Shown here in pieces: positions 10,284-22,321 of a stretch of 64,000 nucleotides of DNA. Positions within the stretch are counted from its first letter, which is position 1, and every line of letters begins with the position of its first letter. The stretch is from Beta vulgaris subsp. vulgaris (Eukaryota; Streptophyta; Magnoliopsida; Caryophyllales; Amaranthaceae). Under the pieces are notes generated by a model. That model saw only the letters and a list, made by a program, of their open reading frames with translations, ran no database searches and was not told where the DNA came from. The DNA is taken from the NCBI RefSeq assembly GCF_026745355.1, contig NC_079209.1:2351001-2415000 (forward strand). The letters run 5' to 3'. A program made the position numbers and the translations under genes.

Positions 10284-10875
10284 TGTTATGCGGAAGCGTT
10301 TAATTAGACCAACAAGAAATCACAACAACCAAGCACACACACAAGAAAACAAGAAAGCGAATAAAAGACACACAGATTTAACGAGGTTCACTATCAACGT
10401 GATAGCTACGTCCTCAAGGCAGGGAAAAAGATCGCTTCACTATGAACGAGACGATTACAAATACAATAGGCAAGATTCAATTGAATGGATTTCCAATTGA
10501 ATCTCAAAGACTCTCTCTAATCTTCTCTATTGTGTTTTCTCTAATCTCTCTCTCTAGCTTTTGTGGTTATAAGCCCTAAATATGACAAAACATATTTATA
10601 TGAAGTCTAAGATACAAGCCCTAAGTGGTAAAATAAAACCGAGTGAAAAAAATCGCCCTCGCGCGTCGCGGAAAAACAGCCCAGATCGCGACCCGCGACA
10701 AGCGTCGCGACTCGCGAACCCCTCACGATGGCCTCGCAATACTCGTCGCGACTCGCGACGAGCCTCCTGCCTTGCTGCTGCTCGCTGCTCCAAAAATGTC
10801 CTGGTCGCGACTCGCGAAGCACGTCGCGACTCGCGATGGTCGCGATCCTCGTCTCTTCGCAAGTCACAACTCACA
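10284..10875 (-). repeat. 5' LTR of the copia element
   Basis: Direct repeat of 7557-8151. It has four exact copies of the TCGCGACTCGCGA word, lacks a 4-bp GATA insertion seen in the other copy and has one extra A in a poly-A run. Confidence 0.92.
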
Positions 10876-11000
10876 CTAACATCCACCGCAACACCTTACA
10901 AATACCGATCAATAAACCAATCTCTTGATCGAACAAAACAATAATTCAAAAACAATGTCTCAAAATTTTCAGAATGATAGAGATAAAACTTAATATATTA

Positions 11001-11286
11001 CTCCCTCCGTCCCAATTTATTTGCTATATTTTGCCATTTAGGTGTGTTCCAATTTATTTGCTACATTTGCAACTATTTCCATATATAGTACATAGGTCCC
11101 ACACTTTATTTACAAATTTGCCATCATTCTCTCCTTGGTTTTTGTAAATATTTTCATATATAGTACATAGGTCCTACAATTTACCTATTTGCTTTTTTTG
11201 TTAATTTTTGTTATGACAATGGTCCCTACTCCCTCCTTGGTCTTTGTGATAAAGCAAATGTAGCAAATAATTTGGGACGGAGGGAG
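11001..11286. mobile_element. Stowaway MITE
   Basis: 286 bp with inverted ends CTCCCTCCGTCCCAA and TTGGGACGGAGGGAG, flanked by the TA target duplication (10999-11000, 11287-11288). The subterminal ATTTGCTACATTTG/CAAATGTAGCAAAT pairs also form inverted repeats. Tc1/mariner type, no transposase. Confidence 0.93.
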
Positions 11287-11288
11287 TA

Positions 11289-12219
11289 GTAGGTTAACTC
11301 TCCATCATAAATAGACAGAGTTTTATTTAATTTTTGGCAAGTGAAAAAGAATTTGTTTTATCACTCCATCCACTAATCTTTGCATCAGTATTCATCAACC
11401 CCCACCTTTTAGGAAGGATGATAAGAACTCTTCATATGCTTAGTAAGAATTTACTACAAGATTAGTCTTTTATTTTATCAGCTCTACAAGCTGTTCTAAA
11501 CAAAATATATGTCTCACAAGTTCATGCGCATGCTCACTCATAAATCATAATCTGCTCTTTGAGGTTTCCGTTGTTCCTCTGCCTCCATACAGAATAAATA
11601 GCATCAAACAACATGCTTGGGTGATCTTGATAACCCAATATTCATTCACTATTCACATGCTTAATGTGCGAGATAAGGTTTTATTATAAACAAAAGAGTT
11701 GAAACTAGTAACAAAGAAAAAACAAAGGGTTTATGATTTGCCCAAAAATGATGGTGACAGCCCCAAATCGAAAAGAAACTAGAGTTTTGAGAGAGATATG
11801 AACTTACTTAGGGTCTATAATTACCCACTTATTATTTAGGTGACTAATGATGATGGACTTATATCCGCCATGACCGTACGTTACATATAAACAATTTAGG
11901 TGGTGTGGGTGTGGTGGAGAGGGTATTATTGCATCCATTCCACCCTATTCTTATTCCGATTAATTTAAAGGATATGGCACATCACACTTTTTTTGAGATG
12001 GGTAATGAGAAGTATTCTAGTGGATTGTAACCTCGCTTCAGTTAATCAAATTAGCTATACAATCAAGGCCCTCTAACCTCTAAAAATGGGGGAAAAGGTA
12101 AAAGAATCTCCTTCCTCAAAGTGTCTTTATTGGAATTTCATCACACAACCTTGAGGTTGTGAGATACAACCCTTACCACTACACCAAATACTACTTGGTA
12201 TAGCATATAGCATACGACA
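11289..12219. other. Intergenic with a weak minus-strand LINE fragment
   Basis: Around 11500-11660 the minus strand reads LFDAIYSVWRQRNNGNLKEQ, similar to the tail of the zinc-binding RT region of plant L1 LINEs. The frame is short and isolated. Nothing else is recognised. Confidence 0.35.
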
Positions 12220-12224
12220 ATTAG

Positions 12225-12612
12225 TGACGCAGTCGGAAACTATGGAGATTAGCAAGCACTAATCTCGAATTAAGAACAAGCAGATTCACAAGCGATGAAT
12301 CTGTAAAAACTCCGGAATCCACCAGAAAGAGTGTAAACTCTGTGATATTATTATAAGTCAAAAACTGCCTCCAAACATTGACCTAATAATGTTTAAATAC
12401 GTTAAGCAAAATCCTAAAATGAAATTAAGGAAATGATTAAATTCGGAAATAATTAAAAAGCTGATTTCGGGACTTAAACGAACCCGGATGGCCTAAAACG
12501 CCTATACAATAGTCAATGATCAATCGGACTCCGTCGGCCCATTTTCCGCAAAACAGTTCAGGCCTTTTTCCGCAAATCCTTTTCGAACTTTTCCGCTAGT
12601 CTGCCTACGTCA
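12225..12612. repeat. Solo LTR with perfect target duplication
   Basis: 388 bp bounded by TGACG and CGTCA, an exact inverted repeat, and flanked by ATTAG on both sides (12220-12224 and 12613-12617). No internal region or second LTR is nearby, so it is the product of LTR-LTR recombination. Superfamily not determined. Confidence 0.85.
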
Positions 12613-12889
12613 ATTAGGTACAATAATTTTATCTGTATAATATTAGTATTGTTTTCATTTTTTTGTACGTAAGGAAAAACATAATTATGCGGAATCTTAT
12701 CAATATATATATATATATGTTTTTAAAAGCATAAACTTTTTATAATTATTACTCATACATAATTCAAGATATCAATATGTTGGTCATGCACGTAGAAAGA
12801 AAAAATGGTAGAAGTAAAAGAAGCAAGTATTAAATTTTTCATTATGTTTGCTAATACGGTTTGTCATTGAAAATAATTATAGGCAAAGT

Positions 12890-14308
12890 AAGAATGCCAT
12901 CCCTCTCATTGCTTGGAGCAAAGTTTGTAAACCAAAATCTAAAGTGGGTTAGGCCTTCACAAAACTCTTCCACTGAGCAAAGCCTTTATAGCAAAGCCGG
13001 GTGGAAAATACTGACTTAACACGATAACCTATATGGGTAAAAATTATCAAACAGAAGTACTTGTCTAACATGAATTTCTTCCAATTTTAACCCAAGTCAA
13101 GTGATTCTCAGATATTTAGCCCAATGAGAAATGATTAGAAAAGGCATTAGATGGAAAATTGGTGACGAAAGATCCATCTCAATTTGGTTTGATAATTGGT
13201 TATCCCATGCTATGCCCCCGTACTTGATATACTTAACTTCACACCTAATCAGGTGGACCTTAATTTAAAAGTCCCCGATTTCATTCCTCAGTCTAGTGAA
13301 TGGGACGTAGAGAAGATGCAATGTTTCTTACCATCCCATCTTATTCGACAAGCCCAAGGAATTCCTCTATAGTTTATAGCTACAATCAACATCCCCGTTT
13401 GGGTTGCACCTTTTTAGGGGATTTCACAATTAAGTCAGCTACTTGGATAACTCGTGATCTTGACCCTATCAAGGACAACTGGATCTTTAAGTGGATTCGA
13501 AAGCTTGACATTCCACCTAAACTCCAAATTTTCTTATGGAAAATTTGTCATTAAAGTATAAGTATCTGGGACATTCTCTATAAAAGGAAAATTATTCCAT
13601 CTAACTTATGCCCATTATGTCAATCTCACCTTGAAACAATTGACCACCTTTTCAATCAATGCACATCATCCAGGAATGTTTAGGATCTTCGAGAAACTCG
13701 TATATGGCTTATCGTCTATCACACAAAACCTTCTCTAGTAAATGCTTTTGAATCCCTTAAATCTTAAAAAAAATGTCATAACAAAATTTATCTTTTAGCT
13801 TTTGATATGGTTTATTTAGAAAGAAAGAAATGATGACATTATTTTCAATAATATTACTTTCAACAACTATAGAATCCTCCATAAAGTAAAATTTCTTTAT
13901 CAAGAATAAGATACTAGCTAGATTCTTGCTACCACACATGTACTCTTTTCTCTTCTCACTCACATCTACCTTCCATCACCCAACATCATCTTATCATTCC
14001 AGTCGACTGGGCTCCTCCCCCGACATCCTATTTTAAGATAAATTTTGAAGGATCAGTCTCAATCTGCTATTGTCGGGGTTATTATCCGCAATAATCTCGG
14101 TGTTTTCATTTATACCACGACATATAATTTAAGAATAGCTCTGGTGTTCGTAGCTAGGGCATGCAACTGCCCTTCAGAAGGGCTTTTTCTTGGCTTTGAG
14201 GCTCGACATTCAACAAATTCACATTGAAGGTGATAATCTTCTAGTAATTTGTTATAGATGATGTCAAAGCTCTTCTTCGAAAATTCCAGTCCTATTATAT
14301 TCAACATA
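12890..14308 (+). pseudogene. L1-type LINE ORF2 3' part, 5' segment (decayed)
   Basis: Translated pieces in several frames follow the end of a plant L1 ORF2 protein. IPLIAWSKVCKPKSKVG at about 12900 is followed by IGDERSISIWFDNWL at about 13150. The zinc-binding RT region follows (IFKWIRKLDIPPKLQIFLWK, then LCPLCQSHLETIDHLFNQC at about 13610-13660). The beginning of the RNase H-like domain (about 14030-14300, SAIVGVIIRNNLGVF, IEGDN) comes last. Stops and shifts are frequent. The copy stops at 14308, where a Helitron is inserted, and resumes at 15437. Confidence 0.8.
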
Positions 14309-15436
14309 TCTCTATTTATATAAGGAAAGGGGGGAGCAATGATGTCCTCTTTTGAAATGCCTAATTTCCCCCCTTCCCTTTCCAAATTACAAAAGGAATC
14401 AAAATTAAAAATCGGCACTCAAAAAAAAGTAGACAACTACCGAAAATTAATATACAACACTCACTCACAAATCACTTAAAAGAAGAAACTTTACAAATCA
14501 CTCATACAATTGAGAAAATCACGATATATAAATCACGCAAATAACTCGAATAATCAGAAAACTTTATTAAAACTTGAAATTAACATACAAACTAAAACTA
14601 ATAACCTATAACGTCATTACATACAAAAACATTTACAAAAATTTACTTACAAATCACTATTCTGAAGAACCATTCACAATTACATACTCGCAAAAGTTAC
14701 CTATAAACACAAATCTGAGAAAAACATAAGATTTTGACGGCTATATTTCACATTCATCCATCGGCAATTTGCGAACTTCCAAAAAGGTACATAATTCTTT
14801 TAACCTTCAAAATTATTTCGCATTAGTTGAAATAAACAATAACAACTTAGTCGCCTGTTATGTAGTTAAAAAAATGGAGATGATAACAATGAGTTCAAAA
14901 GGGCTTTTATACAATCAGACTTAAATTTAATTCATTTTCATATAAAACAAATTTAGTTTTTTCTATAAAAAAATGTCAATATGAAAATTTTTACCCAAAA
15001 CTTTTGCAAAAATTCCATGTTCAGAAATAAATTTTGAAAACCAAAATAATATCAAACTTTTTCTGAACAACTTTTGCAAAAATTCATTTCTAGAAAAAAA
15101 AAACTACATTAATTTGCGAAAAGTAACAATTTTTTTTCTAAAAAAAATTCCAATATCAAATTGTGTGTGAATAATTTAAAATTTCATTTCAAATATAACT
15201 GAAGTTCAAAGTGTTAAAAATTAGAAAAGGACAAAATTTAAAATGATGAAAATTTTAAATATCAATGTGTGAAAACAGAATTTAGAAGTTAGACAAGGAA
15301 AAAAAATGAATTTAGTTTATACTTTCCGGTTACAATTTTGGGATCATGGATCAAATTTTACCCTTGCTAATGCCTAAAAACGGTAAAATTTGTGTTTTAA
15401 AAAAATGAGGCACGCATCGCGTGCGTAAATGACTAG
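14309..15436 (+). mobile_element. Non-autonomous Helitron inserted in the LINE
   Basis: 1128 bp starting TCTCTATTTATATAAGG after an A, and ending in CTAG before a T. A near-terminal hairpin (CGCACGC/GCGTGCG, about 15411-15426) sits about 8 bp before the CTAG. TC start, 3' hairpin, CTRR end and A/T insertion site are the Helitron hallmarks. It has no Rep-helicase. Joining the flanks restores the LINE reading frame, which fixes both ends. Confidence 0.88.
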
Positions 15437-15630
15437 TATATCGAGAGGCAAACAAAACTGCTGATTGGATAGCAAATGTAAGCCATCTAGTTCAATAAAG
15501 TTTCGATATTACTCATTGTACTAATTAGCTCCTCATACCATTCTTGTAAATGACGTTTTAGGAATACTCCTCGCAAGAAGAGTCTCCTAAAATTTATTTT
15601 TCTTACCTTATTTAAAAGAAAAAAAAAGAA
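15437..15630 (+). pseudogene. LINE 3' end after the Helitron insertion
   Basis: The first codons read YREANKTADWIANVSHLVQ, the conserved C-terminal motif of the RNase H-like domain, in phase with the segment ending at 14308. A short 3' UTR ends in an A-rich run (about 15613-15629). Confidence 0.8.
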
Positions 15631-15749
15631 CAGACCGTAAAATCAATAGTGTTGTATAAGTTTTGAAATGGAAAAAATATTACATAATTAGAATTATGAG
15701 CTACAATTTCAAAGAGTACATGTATATATATGTTCTAAAAAACATAGCA

Positions 15750-16196
15750 CTATTTAGCGTCCAATAACTTCAAACCTTCTTGTGAACTACTAGAGCTGTC
15801 ATTCAACCCAACAAACTCCTGCGCAGCTTGTTTTCCTATATGCGCAGGAAAATTCAGCAAGGCCTTAGCACCCCTCATCTTAAACGCAGCTCGATCATAG
15901 GCGAACGCCGCCTCCTCCGCCGTTTCAAATGTCCCAAGCCAAACGCGTGCACCATGTCGTGCTGAGTCTCGAATCTCGGCCGCATATTTCCCCCACGGTC
16001 TCCTCCTTACGCCTCTATAGTGCCTCTTGCTTATACCACCTACAGGCGCAGGATACTTGGTATTTGCCGTGTTTCTTTTTGTAACGGTTTGAGTTTGTTG
16101 TTGGTATGTTTTAATGTTATTGGCTTCATTGAGGACTTGATATAAGACCATGTCTTGTGAATCATTTTCGTTTAAGGGCAGCTCTGTTTGTGGCAT
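15750..16196 (-). CDS. Small AP2/ERF transcription factor, ERF subfamily
   Basis: Intron-less gene of 148 codons with an ATG at 16196 and TAG at 15750-15752. Residues 59-117 are one complete AP2/ERF domain ([46 protein letters not shown]) with the A/D pair typical of GCC-box binders. Outside it the protein has a polar Gln/Asn/Thr-rich N-terminus and a short serine-rich tail ([15 protein letters not shown]). There is no clear EAR repressor motif. The small size and domain sequence fit group IX-like ERFs, acting in the nucleus in stress or hormone responses. It faces the ERF at 6075-6851 tail to tail. The domains are similar (shared GAKA.LNFP), so the two may be old local duplicates separated by mobile elements. 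Confidence 0.93.
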   Translation of the reverse strand: MPQTELPLNENDSQDMVLYQVLNEANNIKTYQQQTQTVTKRNTANTKYPAPVGGISKRHYRGVRRRPWGKYAAEIRDSARHGARVWLGTFETAEEAAFAYDRAAFKMRGAKALLNFPAHIGKQAAQEFVGLNDSSSSSQEGLKLLDAK

Positions 16197-16959
16197 ATTT
16201 TGTTTAATTTCGATGGGAAAATTTCGGAAATTTTGAGATATATTGATAGTTTCGGGAATTTTGTGATTTGGGCTACGGTGTTTGTAAGTTGATGAAGCTT
16301 TTAGGATGTCAAATTGGTTGTTGGTTTTGGAACATGTACAAGTGACGCAGGTGAATAAGAAAAATCTTCGTCATTGAATGGCTAAGTTAAAAAGTATAAG
16401 AATTTAGTTTAGTCTATGGTGGACTAGTCTTCTCGCTGTTATGTATTCTGATGGCTCGATGGGCTATCTTACTTTAGAGGACAAGAATGTAGATTATTCT
16501 TAGAGGAATTAAATTCATTGAATGAATTACTGTATTGGGATTAACTTTTCTTTTGGATGACTGTAATTTATTTGCTCTATTCAACAGTGTAAAGGTGTTA
16601 ATCTACATGTGAGCTGTTCCACATTGAAGAAAAGAAGAGAGAGAATAATTAACAAATAAAGCTTATCGGGATACTCCTATAACTGGTTTTAGGATGAAAC
16701 TTTTACTTCATATGTGTTATTGTCAAAGGATCAAGTTAACCAAACATTTAAACTGATGGTTATTGGAGTCCTAGAATAATTTTATATCCTATTACGCTCC
16801 TTTTACGAGTGCACGCACTTAGACTAGAAGTATGGATGCAACACAAGCCTTCTATCATGTCAAACGACAATTTAACCTAAAGTTTGAGCTGATGGTTGAA
16901 ATCCTATGAATTGGTTTATACTCTATCAGTACTAACCAAATTAAATTGAAATAAAAAAC

Positions 16960-17007
<48 letters not shown>

Positions 17008-17584
17008 TGAACCAAAAGAGACAGTTTGGGGGGAATTACCCTTATCTTTTACCCACTCCTACTATGCTTTAAAGTTTGGTTGGTTTCACTTGTATGAGGT
17101 TCCAGTGTGGTGTGATATTTCTCCTTACCAACCCTACAAAGACATATCAATGAACCAAAAACGTGATATTCATAAATGTATGTAAGTTATATATTAGTAT
17201 TTCTTTTATTATGTAAAACCATATATACAGTATTATAAATGAGATTCGATCTCATAATATAGGTGTACCTAAAGTATATAGAAATATATACCAAAGTGTC
17301 AAGTACTATCAAAGAACTCACTTGCCCAACTAAGAACAGAAAAGATTGTCGTTGACTAGCTTGCAAGTCTAATGAGTTAATCACGAAGTACTAATTATTG
17401 TTTGGTTGATAATAAGAGAAATGAATTAATCAATGAAATTTTCTACTTATGTAGAAATCTCACGGTAAATAGCTTTCTCTGTTTTGTGGGAAGTTGAAAT
17501 TCCCAATAAGTTTCGCATCTTCTATTTTTGCATGTTTTTTTGCTAACCAAACAACTCACCCAATTCTCAATATATAGGTGATTC
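16197..17584. other. Upstream flank of the second ERF gene, no gene seen
   Basis: Contains the presumed promoter of the ERF at 16196 and a TA microsatellite at 16961-17005. Otherwise nothing is recognised on either strand. Confidence 0.5.
16961..17005. repeat. (TA)n microsatellite
   Basis: About 22 uninterrupted TA units. Confidence 0.95.
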
Positions 17585-17890
17585 TACTTCTATTGTTTTT
17601 TTTGACAATGAGAAAACGTGCATTAATTTAAAAAAGTAAGTACATCCTAATGCTAATACAAACATACATACAACAAGCAAACAAAACTAAAGGAGCTGCA
17701 TTTGCTCTTACAGACACTATGAAACAAAACCAAGCTACTACAAGTCCTGTCCCATGTAAGCTTGAAGAGGGATGGGTTGGATGTCTTGAAGAAGACCCGA
17801 TATGAGAGGAAACATGTTGAAAGACAAAACCGAGACGATATGCCAAAAAGGAGTGCCGCAACTCATCTAGTAGACGTCGATGCCTTCTAG
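17585..17890 (-). mobile_element. 5'-truncated LINE 3' tail
   Basis: On the minus strand the sequence ends ...GCACGTTTTCTCATTGTC followed by a run of A. The preceding frame reads LALGCTYFFKLMHVF, a pattern common in plant L1 tails. No domain is left. The call rests on the poly-A end and tail style. Confidence 0.45.
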
Positions 17891-19319
17891 ACGAAAAATC
17901 TCAAGGCCCTTGAACGAACGTAAATAGCTTCCTGGGATTCTAGTGATTGAAGTAACAATGAAGTCACGTCCTACTTCTCATGCTTTCTTACGTCAACCAA
18001 ACAATTATTAATACACCTGCTGTTATTTTTATTTAATTTGTACCGTATTTTTAAAACAAAAGGTTCATTATTTCAAATGTCCCAAAACTTTCTATTGAAA
18101 ATTCATATCTTTACTTTCTCATATTCTATAAATTAAAAGTATAAAACGTAAGAAGATATCAGAAAAGATTAACAAAGGCAAAGGCGTCTGCGGCTTGAAT
18201 TCTTCCTTGTCTTTTCCGAGTTGAATCTTCCATCTTGAATATTATCTCGAAATCATAATGCTAGAGTGTTCAATTAACAAAATCACTGAACATGCATAAA
18301 CTTTGTATTCTATCTACCAATCCTCGTAGTGGGGTCCTTAAATGGCTTTTTTGATACTTTGCACGTCCGATTTGAACAGATTATATGAGATGGGAATCAA
18401 AGTATAATCACGTGTCTTGACTTTCACCAAGAGACAATGGCTTTCAGATTTTGGATTTAATGCCATAAATAATATAATCATACTCTATTCGTATTTATTT
18501 ACAAATTTGATCATACATCCAAGTATACCGTGAACGTCTTATAGTCAAAAAAGTTTTTGCTTATTACTCATTTTAAATAATTAATCCAAATGAGCAAAAT
18601 GAATCAAAATAGGAGAGTTCCAAATGATCAAATGAGCAACATTAGTATTAGGTGTACTATACACACATGATACACCTACACCCGCGTGTATGATGAATGA
18701 ATTCGTCTTTAGTTACTTATTACATTTGCTTTTGAGAAGTTCTTAAGACTTTTTTTTAACCATAAATATTTTGTATTGCGATTCATAAAAGTAAAAATTA
18801 TAAAAGTTGATATTATAGATCTATGCATCGAGTTGAATTTATAAGGTCACAAATACCTAAATTTTACTCTTAAGAAAATCAAAATAATGGGTCAACATCG
18901 ATAATTTGCTTTCTCAAAATGAAAATGTAGCAAGTAAATATAAACGAACGTGGTTAGTGTGGACCTAATAGTAGCATGAGAAATAGATTTTCTTGAATTT
19001 ATCTTAACTTTTCTGGTCATGTGGACCTTTGTAGCTAGTGAATATAATTTGTCAAATTCTTATCTAAATTCTTCAAAATTATTGGAACTTATTGGAGTTC
19101 ATTTTACTAGGTGTTAAAATTTATATAAATTTATTTGAACTTATTAGTCCTGAAACTAATTTGTTTTAAGGTGAAGAGGTTGCACCCTATGTCTGATAAC
19201 TAGAAGAAATTTTCTATAGGTAATGTGGGATTGGGGATATGGGGAGTGTCTAGGTAGGATTTTTCCTAAATATTAATACTATCTCCTAGAATCTTCAAAT
19301 TAATCAAATTTTAGAAGTT
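17891..19319. other. Intergenic, nothing recognised
   Basis: AT-rich, no long frames, no clear element ends. It may contain old unrecognised repeats. Confidence 0.4.
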
Positions 19320-19661
19320 CTTTATAAAAGAAATTTCATCAATAGAAAGTCATACAACATCTACAATAAGTATTAAATTAAAACAAAATACAATCAGACA
19401 AGATTAATCAAACTCATCTTCGATGAAACTACAATGAACTAGATCAACCAAAATAGTGCATACACTTGGTATTTGTGAAATCTTGCAGCTATTAATGAAA
19501 TCGTCTATCATTTTGACATAGTATTGAGTAGAAAATTCTTGATCTAACAATGTTGACCGAATTCGAGCTTCCAATACCTTCATATTGATAATATTCAACT
19601 TCAACCAATGAGAATAATTTACCATACTTATAGACAAACAAACAGGACTCACAACTCCCAT
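19320..19661 (-). mobile_element. 3' end of a dispersed LINE-like family (copy 1)
   Basis: The minus-strand stretch ending at 19320 shares its last about 110 bp with 44165-44275 (GAAGATGAGTTTGATTAATC... against GAAGACGAATTTAATTTAAC...). Both end in similar A-rich tails, as expected for 3' ends of one retroposed family. An 85-residue frame (19661-19404) ends inside it; I do not recognise its domain. Confidence 0.45.
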
Positions 19662-19684
19662 AAGGGAGAAGGAGACCTCAATAA

Positions 19685-21264
19685 TGATGTATCATATTTT
19701 GATATAGTTTTTAGGTGCATTTAGGTTGCATTTTAGGAATATTTAGGTGCATTATAGTTCATAATTGCATATAATTACTTAAGTTGCGAGATGTTACTCA
19801 TTTTGTGTATTTTTGGTGTACTTTGATTAATTTCAGATATTGAGAACATAATTAAAGTATTATTGGACAAGCTTGAGTATATAGAAGCAATTGAAAGGAA
19901 ACTACTTTGATAAGGATCGTGATTTATATATCTGCGTGCAAGTTGGAGCCACAACAAAGTTGTAATTGTGGAAATTAAGTCATGTTTACTCTTCTATCCA
20001 TAAATTTTTATTCGATAATTATAATTGGATGATTTCGGCGACATTGGAAAGTAAACTCGAAGAGATTTCCAATTATAGGTTACACAGCCCAAGAAGAGTT
20101 ATATTATGAGATATATGGGCTTTGCAAGTTCTCCTTGTTTTGTAAGGCCTCTTGTGTGTGCACAAATTAGCTAATTTCGCCTATTTAAATGATTTGATTG
20201 ACTTTCCTTATCTTGTAACTCAATTTCCTACTAATACTAGAAGATACAATTTTATATTGGAGGATTTATAATAAGGTTGGGACAGCAACTCATTGTTCAA
20301 ATTAGACATATATTTTGGTTCTCTAAGTTTTCTCTCGTTTTCATATCAGCTCTAGTTTATTTTCTATTGTAATTTTGAGAGTCAAGATTGTGTCTTTGAT
20401 CAAGATTCTAGATTCATATTCTGTTCAAGCATTGTTGATCAAGTTTTATTCTTTTATTTCTCTGTATTTATTTTAATTATATTTTCAGTTAAGTTGATTT
20501 TATTTCTATGATTACTGAGTAGTCTTTTTATCTAAGATCGACTTGACCCCTATTATGGATTGTCTCTAATTTTCATGTTGCTGAATTATATGCTTAGGTT
20601 TTGATAAAATTATTTTTATAGTCAATTTTGCATGATGATTTAGCCCTAATTTTATATTGTCAATTAGAGTTGGAGTTAAAATTAGGAGTAATTATTTGTT
20701 TCTAGATTGTTATTCTATTAATTGAGTTGATCAACAAAAGTTAGGTCTTAATTTAGATAACTTGTGATTGATTTGAATTCTCTCTTGAGAATAGGTGAGA
20801 ACTAGGATTGGGATTTTTGACATTGGTTCTTAATGCCTATAATTATGTATATAAGCCATGAAATTAGGATACATACATGTTAGTTTGACCTTTTACTATC
20901 ATGAAAGTGAGCTGTAAGTATTGAGGAATGACTAATGATTTAGTTTTGATTCGCATCTATGCTTTATTACTGAGTTACATAGGAATATCAATCTCGCCTA
21001 AACTATAATTGGATAGCTGCAATGTGAGTAATCTAATATTTTGATCAATTCATATTAGTGTTGATGCTTAATCTTACTGGTTTAGTAATCATATATATAT
21101 ATCATAATTTGTATTATTTTAGCTTTTACTTACGTAGGCTCTTCTTGATTTTTGAATTGTGTAGCTATTTTATAGTATAGAATCAACTAGTTTTTATTAA
21201 CCTGAGTTCGACATGTATGTGTAATAGCACCATTCACTTGTGTTATTAAAATAAAATCCTAACA
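19685..21264. repeat. Probable LTR (gypsy-like) block, ends not proven
   Basis: The left end TGATGTATCATATTTTGATATAG and internal style resemble long gypsy LTRs. The right side ends ...CCTAACA. No target duplication or primer site was found, and the block abuts a LINE tail on the left and a copia remnant on the right. It is non-coding. Confidence 0.35.
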
Positions 21265-22321
21265 TACAACAAATTAAAAAGAAAAAGATCCCTATACCCA
21301 AGCACTAGCAGAGGATCGACGATTTGCGTCGAATGCAAAAGCATCATTTGCGTCAGATGAAGGTGCGACGCGAAAAGTCTCGACGCAAATCTATCTTCGA
21401 TCCATGTTGTTGAACTGCTCCTCTGACACACATGAGTCACATCATTTTCCATATTATCATCATGGCATTGTCCTTGAACAACAGTGGTCAAACTCTTAGT
21501 CTTTCCTCTGGACTGGAAATGTGATGGATATCCATGAATCTACCAACAAGTATCCATTATGTGCCCTAGTCTCTTACAATGATCACAGTAAGGTCTTTTG
21601 TGAGATCCACCTTCAACAACCAACTTCTTGCCTGAATTCTGAAATACAAACTTAGAAGAGTTTTGTTTGTATCTGTTATTGTAACCTAGAATCTCTCTAG
21701 TATTTTTGGCTAAATTAGCATACACTTGTCCTACAGGAGCAAAAATCTATCTTTGAATCTCATCTTGAATAAACAACCCATAAGCCAAAGAAACCTTAGG
21801 AAGAGGCTGCATTACAGGATGTTAGTTCTAGCGTTCCCCAACTTCTGGTCTAGTTTCATGAGAAATTGAACTAATCTATCCTCATCTTGTTATTCTATGA
21901 ATTTCTATGTAAGATTACATGTGTGTTTGTTACATGAACATGTAGGTAAAGGTATGAAAGCACTTAACTCTTCCCACACAACTTTAATTAGAGTAAAGAA
22001 ATTTGTAATTGAAGCACATCCTTGTGAAATCTCAGATAAATTTTGCTGAAGTGTGTAAAACTGAGGACATGAGGTCTAAGAAAACCTTTCCTATTCTAAG
22101 TCATTCAAAATTTTAGCAGCAGTATTCATATAAATCACACTCTTAGCTATACTAGGTTCCAATGATCTAAAAATGTATGAAATGATGATGTCATTACATC
22201 ATTCCTAGGCTCTACTATTAGGATCAATACTAGTTGGCTCAAGCAAGCTTCCATCAATCAAAATTCAGTTTGTTTTCAACAGAAAGAGCAATTTTCATAC
22301 TCCATTTCCATTCACCATAAC
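21265..22321 (-). pseudogene. copia gag, distal part with zinc knuckle (interrupted by Cassandra)
   Basis: At 21725-21540 the minus strand encodes the zinc knuckle CDHCKRLGHIMDTCW of a copia Gag, then continues as HGYPSHFQ after a stop. Upstream, between 22320 and 21790, broken frames give YGEWKWSMKIALSVENKL and PLPKVSLAYGLFIQDEIQR, both typical Gag segments. The beginning of this gag lies at 23869-23958 on the other side of the Cassandra insertion. It is heavily mutated and not functional. Confidence 0.8.

Larger units (their letters stand above)
7557..10875 (-). mobile_element. Complete non-autonomous Ty1/copia element with gag-protease only (TR-GAG-like)
   Basis: The 3319-bp element has LTRs at 7557-8151 (595 bp) and 10284-10875 (592 bp), each bounded by TGTTATG...CTCACA on the + strand, and a perfect 5-bp target duplication CTAAC at 7552-7556 and 10876-10880. 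Reading on the minus strand, the 5' LTR is the right one. It is followed by a primer-binding site complementary to initiator Met tRNA (10269-10281) and gag with zinc knuckle and aspartic protease. The 3' end has a polypurine tract abutting the left LTR. No integrase, RT or RNase H is present in the 2.1-kb interior. The LTRs differ at only four substitutions and two small indels, so it is young. It must rely on a relative for reverse transcriptase and integrase. Confidence 0.95.
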
